A DNA stretch of 64,000 nucleotides from Choristoneura fumiferana. Lineage: Eukaryota > Arthropoda > Insecta > Lepidoptera > Tortricidae. The translations under genes and the position numbers were made by a program. This document shows positions 40,377-50,998 of the stretch, piece after piece (the first letter of the stretch is position 1; the number at the start of each line of letters is the position of its first letter). The notes below the pieces were generated by a model. That model saw nothing but the letters and a program-made list of their open reading frames with translations. It had not been told where the DNA came from and did no database searches. Where the stretch lies: the NCBI RefSeq assembly GCF_025370935.1, contig NC_133472.1:43869314-43933313 (forward strand). Direction: 5' to 3'.

Positions 40377-41008
40377 TCGGCCAAGAGCGTGTCGGACACG
40401 CCCAAAATAGGGTTCTGTAGCCATTACGAAAAAAATAAGTTATATTTTTCTAAGGATTTCGCATTTTATACGGAATCTTCCAAGTTTAGGTCTATTTTAT
40501 ACCTTAGGCTGCTATTTAAGAGTAAAACTACTAATAGTTCTCAAGCAAACTTAGCCGTTATAGTTTTCCTTGAAAGTTTGATATACTTACTATCATTCTG
40601 AATTTTTTCAAACTTTTCCACGCAACGATTTAGATTTTAGAGGGGGACGACGACGCTCGATTTTAATGAAAATTTGCATTTTAAAGCTGAATATTACGCA
40701 AAAAAATCAATGAATCGAAAAATCGTCTTAGCAAACCCCTAATGGTTTTAAAAGACCTATCCAACGATAGGACTGGATGAGAAAAAAAATACCCCAGTTT
40801 ACGTCTATGGGAGGGACCCTAAAAAAAATTATTTTTAGTTTTTATTGTACCATTTTGTCGGCATACTTTACATATATTATACATCCGTGCAAAATTACAG
40901 CTTTCTAGCATTGATAGTCCCTGAGCAAAGCCGCGGACGGACGGACAGACAGACATGGCGAAACTATAAGGGTTCCGTTTTTGCCATTTTGGCTCCGGAA
41001 CCCTAAAA
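40377..41008 (-). repeat. E repeat, full length, minus orientation
   Basis: AGGGTTCTGTAGCCATTACG near the start and TTTTGGCTCCGGAACCCTAA at the end are inverted termini. Between lie CTTTTCCACGCAACGATTTA, CTTAGCAAACCCCTAATGGT and GGACGGACGGACAGACAGAC. Confidence 0.8.
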
Positions 41009-41317
41009 ACTATAATTATGCTTCATTTACCTATTCTTTTCACTAAAGTGGAAACGCCGCCTTAGATCGACCGCACAATGTTGTGCTTTATAAAATGAAA
41101 TACTAAATAATAATGACAGTGACGGTACAATCATAATTCGCGTGGCATTGTAAATCATTTCGCATTAGCTATTCGCTGAGCATATATGCTGTTACTTGTA
41201 CCTACGGTCAAAAGCATATATATATCGATACCAAGACAACAAAAATATCTATACACCTTTATGCCACTAAACATAAGGTCGATGATTACATATTTTTAAG
41301 CTATGACTGTATATATA
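41009..41317. other. Intergenic, no gene seen
   Basis: Nothing recognised. Confidence 0.5.
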
Positions 41318-41619
41318 CAGTGTGGAAAAATAAGTCGGGCCCTGGAGGGAAACTACCTTAAATCCTTAACTTGGCTCATTTTACTTAAAGGAGACATTTT
41401 ATCCCGAATAATAATCCTATCGATTAGTATAATAAAATAGCGAGTGTTTTTTTTATATTAGTTGGTTCGAGTCCCGGGCGAGGCAAGCGAGTTATAGAAA
41501 ATCTTTGAATGCAGTTTTGTTTCTTTTTAAAAATAAAGGAATTTCTCCTTTAAGTTAAATGAGCCAAGTTAAGGATTTAAGTAGTTTCCCTCCAGGGCCC
41601 GACTTATTTTTCCACACTG
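41318..41619. mobile_element. Foldback MITE, 302 bp, TA duplication
   Basis: CAGTGTGGAAAAATAAGTCG and CGACTTATTTTTCCACACTG are exact inverses, continuing through GGGCCCTGGAGGGAAACTAC/GTAGTTTCCCTCCAGGGCCC. TA lies outside both ends. A related single arm is near 20738. Confidence 0.9.
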
Positions 41620-42078
41620 TATTTTAGCATTCGACTGTACGAGTATGTTACGCTGTGGTATAATTTGATGAAATTTCCCATAGTATTTTTCCCACGTAAT
41701 TTTTGTATGGGCCATTTTGAAGAAAGTAAGCCTATAGACCACATTGGAAGTGGGTTAACTGGCATAATGTGAACCAAAAATTTCATTTTTATAACAAGCT
41801 TCTATGTAGACCGTTATATAGTCATCCTATCTACAATTCGATCACTAGAAGTGATTGAAATTCGATTTAAACTAGTGGAACTCGGTTATCGTGCTGTTCC
41901 CTCGGGAGGGTAAATATTCAGCGTTTTTGCGGCGTTTTTTTTCGTCATTACCGTTTCGGCAATCACTATTGAAAGAGATGGTGGTTATATTTTTTGTCAA
42001 AACTAGAGACAATAAAAATAAAAAATAAAAAGCCTTTATTATTCCCTGTCTCCTAGTGTTAGTATGATTAGTTTCATT

Positions 42079-42195
42079 TATTTTGTTTATTTTCTTCTGA
42101 GACTTGGGCCCCTTTTTGAGTGAAGGCCTCCTCCATCTTTTTCCACAGCTCTCTGTCTTTGGCAGTACTTGTCCAGTCGGTTCCAGCGATTTTTT
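42079..42195 (-). pseudogene. LINE C-terminal fragment
   Basis: The minus strand reads IAGTDWTSTAKDRELWKKME, then EAFTQKGAQV and a TGA stop: the familiar AG..W...A.DR..W...EA.T ending of a non-LTR reverse transcriptase. Its A-rich tail lies at lower coordinates. Confidence 0.7.
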
Positions 42196-42304
42196 TTAAC
42201 TAGAGACAATACCGATCCTTAATCTTGCGTGATCAAAATTTTTGCAACTTGTCCATCCGTTGTGCTAACGAACGTGGGATGGTAATGACGTTTAACCGAC
42301 CGGT

Positions 42305-42480
42305 TGAAACGCTCGAATTCACCCGGGAACTGTGCATTTTTCCGGGATATAAAGTAGCCTATGTCACTCTCTGGCCCATAAGCTATCTCTATGCCAAAAA
42401 TCACGTCGATCCGTCGCTCCGTTTCGACGTGAAAGACGGACAAACATACAAACACACTTTCACATCTAATATTTTTATGG
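42305..42480 (+). repeat. G repeat
   Basis: GGGAACTGTGCATTTTTCCG, GGATATAAAGTAGCCTATGT, GTCGATCCGTCGCTCCGTTT and AATATTTTTATGG. Confidence 0.75.
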
Positions 42481-42492
42481 ATTTCGAATCAT

Positions 42493-42745
42493 TTATTTAG
42501 TAAATAGGCCAATGGGCACTTTTACACGTCATGTTTTGAAACTACCAGCGCTTTCGGAAAGATCATTGCCAAGAAGCATACGCCGCAAGAAACTTGGCAG
42601 AAAGTATTTTTTTCAAAAAATAACATCATCATCATCCCAGCCTATAACGTCCGACTGCTGGGCACAGGCATCCTCTCAAAATGAGAGGGCTTGGGCGGTA
42701 GCTATCCACGAAGGTCCAGTGCGGATTGGTACTTCGCACACATTT
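42493..42745. repeat. H repeat followed by an inverted C-SINE fragment
   Basis: 42493-42620 is H (AGGCCAATGGGCACTTTTAC, CGCCGCAAGAAACTTGGCAG). 42625-42745 is a C-SINE in reverse (CATCATCATCATCCCAGCCT, GAGAGGGCTTGGGCGG). Confidence 0.75.
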
Positions 42746-42883
42746 ATATATAAGACTAGATTTTACCCGCGATTTCTCATATTGGGAATAAAAAAAATAC
42801 ATTGCGTATTTCATAAATTCTGCCCTAAATTTAATGTCTCTAATAATAATAATAATAATAATAATATTTTCTTATTTATTATT

Positions 42884-43199
42884 AGCCGTGGTGGCCTAGT
42901 GGTTTGACCTATCGCCTCTCAAACAGAGGGTCGTGGGTTCAAACCCCGGCTTGCACCTCTGAGTTTATCGAAATTCATTTACATTCAAATTACATTTGAA
43001 ATTTACCACGAGCTTTGCGGTGAAGGAAAACATCGTGAGGAAACCTGCACAAACCTGCGAAGTAATTCAATGATGCGCGTGAAGTTCCCAATCCGCACTG
43101 GGCCCGCGTGGGAACTATGGCCCAAGCCCTCTTGTTCTAAGAGGAGGCCTGTGCCCAGCAGTGGGACGTATATAGGCTGGGATGATGATGATGATGATT
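42884..43199 (+). mobile_element. C-SINE, full-length reference copy
   Basis: tRNA-like head GCCGTGGTGGCCTAGTGGTT with box B GGGTTCAAACCCC; conserved body TTTGAAATTTACCACGAGCT, GGTGAAGGAAAACATCGTGA, CCAATCCGCACTGGGCCCGC; 3' end GCCTGTGCCCAGCAGTGGGA with (GATGAT)n. Preceded by a (TAA)n run. Confidence 0.9.
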
Positions 43200-43229
43200 T
43201 ATGATTATTGATTTTAGTGGAAATTTCGA

Positions 43230-43715
43230 GATTCTATCCGACCCCGTGTAAATGTCGGGATAAAAAGTTACCTATGTGTTGTTCCAGATGACCAACTATC
43301 TATATACCAAATTTCATCCAAATTCGCGCCCCTGATTTAGCTTGGAAGAGTAACAAACATACACACAAACTTTCGCATTCATACCTAACTAGAGTTTACC
43401 CGCGGCTTCGCACGCTTAAATACAGCAGTTTTATTAATATTCCCGGATTTTGCAACATTCCCGTGGCAAATCTCGATTTGATCGTGGTTTTCATTGACGT
43501 TGCATTAAAAACAACTTTCCCAAATTTCACTAATCGTTTATCGCTATCCCGCGGGAACTATGGAATTTTCCGGGATAAAAACTATCCTATATCCTTCCCG
43601 GGGATACAAACTATCAGTATACCGAATGTCATTTAAATCGGTTCAGCGGTTTAGACGTGATTGACTAACAAACATCCAAACATCTTCACAAACTTTTACA
43701 TTTATAATAATTAGT
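43230..43715 (+). repeat. Two diverged G-like units
   Basis: First unit GTCGGGATAAAAAGTTACCT..CAAACTTTCGCATTCATACC; second CGCGGCTTCGCACGC..AACTTTTACATTTATAATAA. More diverged than other G copies. Confidence 0.6.
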
Positions 43716-43717
43716 AG

Positions 43718-44063
43718 AATACGGTATTTGACTATTTTGTATATGTTTTATAAATTAAAACTACACAATGCCTGTTATCGAATAGTAAAACAATTTTTAA
43801 GCTACCTTTACAAATAACAAAGTTATAAATGTTTGAAATTCAAGATTAGACAGAGAAAGACATACTGGCATGTGACGTCACACGCCAGTACCGCCATTAC
43901 TTGCTGCATAGAGAAAAGCGTTTGAGAAAGAGACAGGTAAAAAATCACTATTAATCCAATTTTCAATTGATTTAAATTTTCTCTTCGCTAAACACTATCT
44001 GTTTATCTATATGCATAATAATATTAAGATATGGCAAAATCAGGAGTTGCCAAATACCGTATT
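43718..44063. mobile_element. O MITE, copy 1
   Basis: AATACGGTATTTG and CAAATACCGTATT are exact inverted ends. GTAG lies on both flanks. The body includes CATACTGGCATGTGACGTCA and TTTCTCTTCGCTAAACACTA, shared with 49528. Confidence 0.8.
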
Positions 44064-44075
44064 GTAGAATTATAA

Positions 44076-44419
44076 GTACGTTGCAAGTAAAAAAAGCTTG
44101 TAAAAAATGAAAGCGAACCTATTTTTATTTTAAGAAATAGAACGGAGTTATCCAGTGTCTCGAATTTATTTTTCTCGATATTTCTGTAAAAAAAAACCTC
44201 ATTAATTGTTGAAGTACAAATAGACGTCTATCGCTTTAATTGAACTTTTGACCTGTTACCTAAGTAAGTAGGCAGTTGCCTAGACCGGTCCCTGTTGCAT
44301 AGGAGTCCCCACAATTGCATTCACTCAGCTCTATCTCAAGTTTGTGCAATTTAAGAGTGGCATTTGACACCATTAAAAATAAGTTTTTTGTTAAAAACTT
44401 AATTTTTACCCAAGCTTTT
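44076..44419. other. Intergenic, no gene seen
   Basis: Nothing recognised. Confidence 0.5.
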
Positions 44420-44830
44420 TTCTGACTGTACTTGGTGTTGACTGTACTTGCACTATAATGTCTTAAACTTTCGTGATTTTCACTCATAGTCAAAATACCA
44501 CGCACAGGACTTATTAGCGTGATAAGTCCTGTGCGTGGTATTTTGACTTTGTACTTACATTGTCATCCAAACTACATACATTTCCGTACCAAATTTCAAG
44601 TCGATGCTATTAACCGTTGAAGAGTTCCGTCCTGCGCAGACGATCCTGTCTGGACTACCAGGATGTCGTTACTAGATTATTATATTGTCACGCGATTTAC
44701 ATAAGTACGCCAAATTTCAAGGCAATGCGACCACTAGAAGTGAGTCAAATTCAACTTGCAAGATTTGACCCGTACATACATTCATAGAATACATACAATA
44801 CGCGTAATACGCAAGTTAAGCTTGTAAAAA
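44420..44830 (-). repeat. N repeat interrupted by a hairpin
   Basis: GACTGTACTTGGTGTTGACT, then (after the insertion) CATTGTCATCCAAACTACAT, GAAGAGTTCCGTCCTGCGCA and AAGTTAAGCTTGTAAAAAAT. Compare 37740. Confidence 0.7.
44489..44547. repeat. Perfect 26-bp hairpin
   Basis: A 26-nt arm (44489-44514, GTCAAAATACCACGCACAGG then ACTTAT) and its exact inverse (44522-44547) flank a 7-nt loop TAGCGTG. Confidence 0.95.
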
Positions 44831-45484
44831 ATAAAATAGAAAATATTACCGCAATTTTATCCCGCCAGAGCGCAGCACTAGCATAGCTAGTATATATAAA
44901 AGGTCTGACTGGGGAGGAGCGGGAACTCCTGGCACAGGTTTCTTTGTAAACTTAATAGGAGATCTCACATGTTAGTACATAAAATGTCTTAATTAACAAT
45001 AATACATATTTTTTTTTCATTTTTTTTATACCATATGTTTATGGTTTATGTTTTTTGAGTATCTTAAATGTCCGTAGGATGCCGTAATGTCATATTATTT
45101 CAATTAATGTTTTGGAAATATAGCTCTATCGCTGCTATCGATGTAAATAATCATTTATTTTGTTACTTAGAAATATGTCATGATTTCTTTGTATTACGTA
45201 TTACGGACGTTGTTATGGCGGTTTCTATACTATAATAATAATAATAATCGTTTATTGGGTAATGATATATCAGTAGATAACATGTTGTTTGAGCCCTCCT
45301 AATAGGTATAACATACCTGTATCAGGTCTCGCTCTTCTATTCTTAAAAAATCGTGCCAATAATGTTACATAAACGATTTTTATATAGTAATAAACGAAAC
45401 AAAAACGAAAAAGAAAGGTAATATTACCTATACTTAAATTTATACAATTTATACTAAAACAAGTTATTAAATTTAGATGTTTTC

Positions 45485-45487
<3 letters not shown>
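44831..45487. other. Intergenic with an isolated TATA motif
   Basis: TATATATAAAAGG at about 44890-44902 looks like a core TATA box, but no exon follows within reach. No other feature. Confidence 0.35.

Positions 45488-45549
<62 letters not shown>
45488..45549. repeat. GT microsatellite
   Basis: About 31 uninterrupted GT dinucleotides, slightly broken at the end by GCGTG. Confidence 0.95.
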
Positions 45550-45554
<5 letters not shown>

Positions 45555-45704
45555 GTGCATTTACCATGTCTAAAGCACAATAACTATTTCATTTGCTTAG
45601 CTTAGGGCTAGATAATAATTAGTGTAATTTGGACAACGAGAATGCATTTGCATACAGATCCATTCTAAAGATTGAATCTAAATACAGATGGAACTTACAC
45701 GAGG

Positions 45705-45899
45705 TCGATCGAGCACCGCAGTGTCATATTATGCTATTGGAACAATTTACTGGAATAATGTGAACCAGGCATTTAAATCTTTACAAGATTCAGTCTTAAA
45801 AATGTCGCCTTCCGTGAAGTCGCCAAGCGGTCTCAGCGGAAGACCAGCGTTGGCCTCTAGGCCAACACTATGCTAAGCTGAGACCGTTTCGCGATTTCG
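45705..45899. repeat. T half-copy and a hairpin
   Basis: 45705-45775 matches the right arm of T (GATCGAGCACCGCAGTGTCA, TACTGGAATAATGTGAACCA). 45815-45899 is a stem-loop: GAAGTCGCC..GGTCTCAGC against GCTGAGACC..GCGATTTCG, with an inner stem GTTGGCCTCTAGGCCAAC. Confidence 0.7.
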
Positions 45900-46589
45900 C
45901 AAATACTGTCGTTAATATTTATTTTATACTTGTTTTATTTTGTGTACTTACTTATAATATGTAATTTGCGAATTAGCGAATAAACGTTTCTATTTCTATT
46001 TCTTCTATATAAAAATGTTTTTGTTATAAAATAACACATTTTTCATTAAATTGAGTGTATGATAAAATCGCAAATGTATTTTTTGTTTCCATTTTACCCA
46101 TGAAGTGGCTCTTAATCTTTTGGCTATAGTATAATTTTCACAAGGTTTATTAGAACTTGCTGTGAAGATGAGTTAAATACAGTCGAATTGAACTTCCTCT
46201 GACACAGATGCAGATTAGATGACAATGCAAGTACAGTTATCAAAAAGTTCAGTTGGTAGAATTACTGTCATTCAGTTCAAATGGAACAACTCGAAATTAA
46301 ACGTCCAAGTAGAAAAATAACAAATAGAAATAAATCAATAAGGAAATGTCCATCCAGAATATCGTCATTAATGGAATCTCGTCCCATGGTAAAAACGACA
46401 AATATGACTAAGTATATGTATACTGTAAGAAATAATGGCCTTTTGTATTTGATCACATTAAGAATATTACCTGAAATAATTCGTTTTGAAGCTACTCATT
46501 ACCTACGTTTTGGTCTTAATTAAAACTACATTCACTTTTGCATATTAAATTTCGCTCCTAATTTATAATAGGTTAAATTTGGCATGCCT
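45900..46589. other. Upstream of gene 4, no gene supported
   Basis: An N fragment lies near 46148-46260. An 80-codon frame at 46281-46523 (MEQLEIKRPSRKITNRNKSI) has no homology or splice support and is not called. Confidence 0.4.
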
Positions 46590-46735
46590 AATTAATTTAC
46601 AATGAAAATAAGTTTGAATCTAAATCTATTTCAGCACAATTACATTTCCACAAAATTCACTTTGGACGGTATTAATTTTGATACGAATTCAATATAGTTT
46701 ATGTCGACGATTTTATACTGAATGACAATAAAGCA
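46590..46735 (+). repeat. Diverged duplicate of the sequence before gene 4 exon 3
   Basis: ATTAATTTACA, TTTCAGCACA, CACAAAATTCACTT, AATTCAATATAGT and ACGATTTTA..GAATGACAATAAA occur in the same order as at 53893-54160, which lies just upstream of exon 3. Confidence 0.65.
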
Positions 46736-46761
46736 AATGGTAAGTTACTCTAGAGTTCTAT

Positions 46762-46870
46762 TTACAGCCAGTATGTTTTTGACTCCACTTTTTTTTAAAT
46801 CCCAACTAAGAGTTATATACAGCCAGTCTGTCATTTCCTGCACTTTTTTTTAATCCCAACCAAAACCATC
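46762..46870 (+). repeat. Imperfect tandem duplication, about 55 bp
   Basis: TTACAGCCAGTATGTTTTTG..CCACTTTTTTTTAAATCCCA and ATACAGCCAGTCTGTCATTT..GCACTTTTTTTTAATCCCAA. It lies just upstream of the gene 4 promoter. Confidence 0.65.
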
Positions 46871-46972
46871 GGACTCACGTTACTCGGCGTCGCGAATACA
46901 AACTGTAACGGCGTTCACGCACCCCTCTCGACCTCTCACTTGCAGCAGGGATCGTCATTACGCAAACAAATG

Positions 46973-46980
46973 TATATAAA
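46973..46980 (+). promoter_or_regulatory. TATA box of gene 4
   Basis: TATATAAA lies 80 bp before the start codon, followed by a short 5' leader (AACAGCCTCATGCCGACC..). Spacing fits a TSS near 47005-47010. Strong TATA promoters are common in insect cuticle genes. Confidence 0.7.
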
Positions 46981-47059
46981 CAGCCTCATGCCGACCAAGA
47001 AGCATACCTAAATCTAAATTTTCACCGTCAACACGGAGTCAATCCAGCACCCAAGCAAG

Positions 47060-47077
47060 ATGTACACAAAATTCGCT
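47060..47077 (+). CDS. Gene 4, exon 1: secreted cuticle-like protein
   Basis: A six-codon exon, MYTKFA, ending at the consensus donor GCT|GTAAGTG. A tiny first exon interrupting the signal peptide is the classic arrangement of insect cuticular protein genes. With the exons at 48229 and 54219 it gives a 114-residue protein: signal peptide to about residue 17, a His cluster, then Val/Pro/Lys-rich VPV and VVKE repeats, closing with GWN. No chitin-binding RR consensus is visible, so it would fall among unclassified cuticular or other structural secreted proteins. The class is inferred from composition and gene layout. Confidence 0.75.
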
Positions 47078-47397
47078 GTAAGTGAAACAAACATTTCATT
47101 TGCGTGAAAAAAAAATAAAGTAATTTCTTTTTTTTATAAAAAAGTTTAATGCGTCGTCATAATAGTTTAACATTGTTCAAAGTGCCAGTGATATTTTTCA
47201 TATGATCGAAAGTGAATCCGTTATAATAAAACGCGAGTGTGTATCCGGGTTATCAATTAGAACGAGATTTTGAACTGTGATTTTAAAGTTGCGATTCTAA
47301 AATCAAACTTACTTATGTTTTTTTGCATAGCTTAATAAAATTGAATCAAGTGCTCTGCACGCGAATAACGTTTAAAAAATAAATCTGAACCTTTTGA

Positions 47398-47620
47398 GCT
47401 TAGTGCTAAGAGAACCTGACTACGAAGCTGTCAGTCCCGGGTTCGATAGCTGATCGGACAGATATTTGAATAAAAAATATGAGTGTAGTGTTTTCGAGTA
47501 TTGAGTGCTTAATATGTATTTAAGTGTGTATCCATCTACTTAAGTATGTTTTTCCGTTGTCTAACTTCTAGTACCCATAACACAAGCTTTGCTTGCTTTG
47601 GGGCTAGCTCATTGGTCAAA
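47398..47620 (+). mobile_element. Arg-SINE, degenerate
   Basis: AGAGAACCTGACTACGAAGC, GTCCCGGGTTCGATAGCTGA and GTATTTAAGTGTGTATCCAT follow the 24167 order with many changes. In gene 4 intron 1. The rest of the intron from 47078 to 48040 shows nothing recognised. Confidence 0.7.
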
Positions 47621-48040
47621 GTCAAAGTCAGCTATACGCTGTCAAGTGTTGGAAGACGCTCATGTGCGTTAGCAATACCTGAAGAAGATTCCAGTTTGTT
47701 GAATACAATTCTAATCTAACCTAATTTTCTAATCATAATTATACTGTTTTATTATTTACTATTACTTTTACTAATAAAGAGTTAGTTTTTAAATTGTCAG
47801 ATACGGACAAGTTTTCGGGCTTTAAAATTTTTGATGAATTACAGATATGCTAAACAGAATTATGCAAAATAAAATTTGACTTTGTCATTGTTATGCTAAT
47901 ATTCGAATGAACAACCATTCGGATAATTGCGAATTGTGCCAAATATTTAGGCAAGTTTAAAACTCGCCGTATATAAATTATGCGAAACTTGTTATACCTA
48001 ATATGTTACAGATGTTAAAAATTATTCCTGTGACAGACTT

Positions 48041-48165
48041 GGCGCTAGCACCGTGCGGTCCGTTTGCCAACTTTAACAAGAATCACGCTTGTGATTGGTT
48101 GAATAACTAAATGAGCCAATCGCAAGCAAGACTGAAACGTCAAACGCACCTCACGATGCTAACGC
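48041..48165. mobile_element. Foldback MITE
   Basis: GGCGCTAGCACCGTGCGGTC pairs imperfectly with CACCTCACGATGCTAACGCC, and CACGCTTGTGATTGG with CCAATCGCAAGC. About 125 bp, 63 bp before exon 2. Confidence 0.6.
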
Positions 48166-48228
48166 CATCTAGCGATTTCGCTTGTCAAGCCCATTGAAGG
48201 ACAAATACAGAAAGGGTCTATGTTTCAG

Positions 48229-48290
48229 CTCGTCTCCCTTGTTGTCGCCGCCGTCATGGCTACACCAACCCCTGATGGTCACCACCACCA
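48229..48290 (+). CDS. Gene 4, exon 2
   Basis: Acceptor CTATGTTTCAG, donor CACCA|GTAAGTAA, 62 nt (20 codons plus two bases). It completes the signal peptide (LVSLVVAAVMA) and starts the mature chain TPTPDGHHH. The split CA|C codon adds one more His on joining to exon 3. Phases agree on both sides. Confidence 0.75.
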
Positions 48291-48311
48291 GTAAGTAATA
48301 TTTATACTCTA

Positions 48312-48520
48312 TAAATTCAAAATTCAAAAATTCAAATCATTTATTCAGTAAATAGGCCGCAATGGGCACTTTTACACGTCATTTTTTAAACTACCAGCGC
48401 TTTCGGAAAGCCTATCATTGCCAAGAAGAATGCGCCGCAAGAAACTTGGCAGAAAGTCATAAAATAATTACAAATAAAATACTTAAAAACTACAGTATAC
48501 AATTAAATAAAAAAAATTAC
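48312..48520 (+). repeat. H repeat
   Basis: AAATTCAAAAATTCAAATCA, GGCCGCAATGGGCACTTTTA, CGCCGCAAGAAACTTGGCAG, ACTTAAAAACTACAGTATAC. 22 bp after exon 2. Confidence 0.8.
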
Positions 48521-48538
48521 AATAGTTATAGTCCTTAG

Positions 48539-48727
48539 GCTCTGTTTCCATCAGAGATCTGCGAGGATGTGTAACGAGAAATGTGTTTTTAATAAACAAA
48601 TAGAAACGCTTCTTTACCTCGCCTCGCTACGCTCAGCTGTTTTATAGAGATGTGCTGTGCGAGGATGTGTAAGAAAAACGTTTCTATTGGTTCATGAAAA
48701 AAACATTCCTGGTGGAAACGCAGCCTT
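48539..48727. mobile_element. Q foldback
   Basis: GGCTCTGTTTCCATCAG and CTGGTGGAAACGCAGCC are end inverses; GAAACGCTTCTTTACC and ACGTTTCTATTGG lie within, with GCGAGGATGTGTAA present twice. Confidence 0.65.
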
Positions 48728-49426
48728 ACTCGCGCCTTAGTCTGCAAATCATCGTTATCTCTAGGGAACTATGCAATTTTTCGGGATAAAAAGTACCTAT
48801 TGATAAAATAATTAAATTAAATGGTTCTACTCAGGATTATAAGCCAGGAACGGTCCGACTGGTTTCGATATGTTAGAAAGATCATTTTTATAGGTGAGTG
48901 AGGACGTTCCTGGAATTTTCTCAATATATATCTCATGCGAGTTTAACTAATATTAATGAATAGTATTTCAAATTTAATCCACGTGCTACACCTACTGTGT
49001 GCCTAACTTCTTCTATGTCCGTTGAGCCGTTTTAGCGTGATATTAACAAACATCTAAAGAAAATACGCGATAAAAATCATCTGTGTCAATAATACAAGCC
49101 ATATTACTTAAGTCACATTTACCTCTAACGAGCTGTTAAGTTATAAATGATACTCATAGTCTCAAAAACCACAAGACTTCAACCGACACGCACCGCACTT
49201 CAATTCGAGGAATCTTTTTTATGCTTAATACTTATTGGTTTGAAACGAATTCATTCTAATTTTCTCAAGACCACACAAACGCCAACACAAAATTGTTTCG
49301 TCGTTCAATTGCTAAGACTTACCAATTATACTTAATCCAAATCGAGCAAATTACGTCAGAAAAACAGGCCAACTACGTGTTGAGGCACGCGTCGTCATCA
49401 TGCGACAAATATACATTACTCTACTA
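48728..49426 (+). other. Gene 4 intron 2, little recognised
   Basis: A faint G-type block (GGAACTATGCAATTTTTCGG) near 48768. Otherwise nothing. Confidence 0.45.
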
Positions 49427-49515
49427 GCTTTTGCCCGCGGCTTCGCCCGCATGGAATTCGGTTATCGCTCGCTGTTCCCTCGAGAACTGTGCATTTTCCG
49501 TAATAAAAAGTAGCA
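49427..49515 (+). repeat. G repeat, truncated
   Basis: AGCTTTTGCCCGCGGCTTCG, GGTTATCGCTCGCTGTTCCC, AACTGTGCATTTTCCG, then cut at the O MITE. Confidence 0.75.
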
Positions 49516-49527
49516 TATGTAATAAGT

Positions 49528-49886
49528 AATACGGTATTTAACTATTTTGTATATGTTTTATAAATTAAAACTACACAATGCCTGTTATCGAATAGAAAAA
49601 TATTTTTAAGCTACCTTTCCAAATAACAAAGTTATAAAGGTTTGAAATTCAAGATTAGACAGAGAAAGACATACTGGCATGTGACGTCACACGCCAGTAG
49701 CGCCATACTTGCTGCATAGAGAAAAGCGTTTGTGAAAGAGACAGGTATATAGATTTTTCAAAAAATCACTATAAATCTAATTTTCAACCGATTTAAATTT
49801 TCTCTTCGCTCAACACTATCTGTATATCTATATTTGCATAATAATATTAAGATATGGCAAAATCAGGAGTTGTCAAATACCGTATT
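49528..49886. mobile_element. O MITE, copy 2
   Basis: AATACGGTATTTA start and CAAATACCGTATT end; closely matches 43718-44063 throughout, including GTGACGTCACACGCCAGTA. Confidence 0.85.
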
Positions 49887-50611
49887 ATTTTGACTATGGC
49901 CAGTCACTACGGCCAGTACTCATGCAGAAGTTTCGTAGAGACGCAGAATTTGAAAATGGCGGCACTAAACGTTCAGAGATTGTTTATGGATGTATTTAAA
50001 TTAATGGTAGCTTGCACACACGCGCTTTGGCCATTATAGCGTTACAAATTCTTTCCACATAATATTTATCTTCCAACGTTTATTTTGCCGCAGTTAATAT
50101 TGCAGTTATTACGCGTTGCTAAACTAATCCGTAAGCCGTACTGTATGCAATACTTGATTACTATATACTTAAGTTGAGTGGGTGTAATAAACAACTCGGT
50201 CGCTTTACGAGTACTTCGGATCTCTACATAGTTTAAAACACAGGTATTTATCCTCCTGAGTCGTAATTTTTTAACAAACTTAGTGCTTAAGACCTAGACG
50301 TGGTTGACCTGCTTTGTTATTTTGGATATTCTTTCAAAATTCTTAGAATTCTTTATACAATTAACAATTTGTACTTTATAAAGTACATTAGGCCGTAATT
50401 CTTAGTATTAATAAAATTGATCCTTTACAAAGTACGCGAGCATTTAGGAGGATAAAACGGTCACTTCCATCAAGATTTTCAGATCCAAAACAAAAAACTG
50501 GACTCGGCGTTTGATTTGGCTGGATATTATTTTGTATTTATAAGCACTTACATTTTTTTAAGTTTATAAATCTCCGCATTCACTTTCTATACTAGGAGGG
50601 TACAAAAAGTA
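49887..50611 (+). other. Gene 4 intron 2, nothing recognised
   Basis: No repeat family or exon recognised. Confidence 0.45.
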
Positions 50612-50998
50612 CAGTCGAGTTCATAAAGTAGTGAGCATAAATTTTATCAAAAATATATATGAACACGCACGACTCTATTGTTAACGGCGTAGAAGAATCA
50701 ACTTTTTTACCGACACTAATCTGTCTGCGACATTTTTCAAACAATTGCAGATTATTGTAAGTAAACATGTTTTTTCTGTAATTTAATAGATGGTGTAATA
50801 ATACATACCATCCTACGTAAGTTCAACCTACTAAACCGTGAAGAATCTTGTTGGAAGTAAGATTTTTTGGTAACGCCAGAGATAATTTTGGTAACGTAGG
50901 AGACGCCCAAAGTGTCGGTAAAATAGTTGATTGACGCTTCTAAACGTGTTCAGATATTTTTGATCAAATTCTTACTCAGAAATTTTGGAAATCGACTG
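50612..50998. mobile_element. K foldback MITE carrying a nested element
   Basis: Outer ends CAGTCGAGTTCATAAAGTAG and AAATTTTGGAAATCGACTG with TA outside both. It is about 250 bp longer than the K copies at 30512 and 53934 because of an insertion in its loop. Confidence 0.8.
50697..50931. mobile_element. MITE nested in K
   Basis: ATCAACTTTTTTACCGACAC and GTGTCGGTAAAATAGTTGAT are inverted ends (one mismatch). 235 bp; interior has a repeated GGTAACGCCAGA/GGTAACGTAGGA word. Seen only once here. Confidence 0.8.

Noticed and set aside
44890..44902. TATATATAAAAGG as a promoter
   Set aside because: No exon or ATG with splice support follows within several hundred bases; kept only as a note.
45270..45560. 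HTHT-rich minus-strand frame
   Set aside because: Translation of the GT microsatellite.
46281..46523. 80-codon frame upstream of gene 4
   Set aside because: No homology, no splice partner, composition like the surrounding AT-rich DNA.
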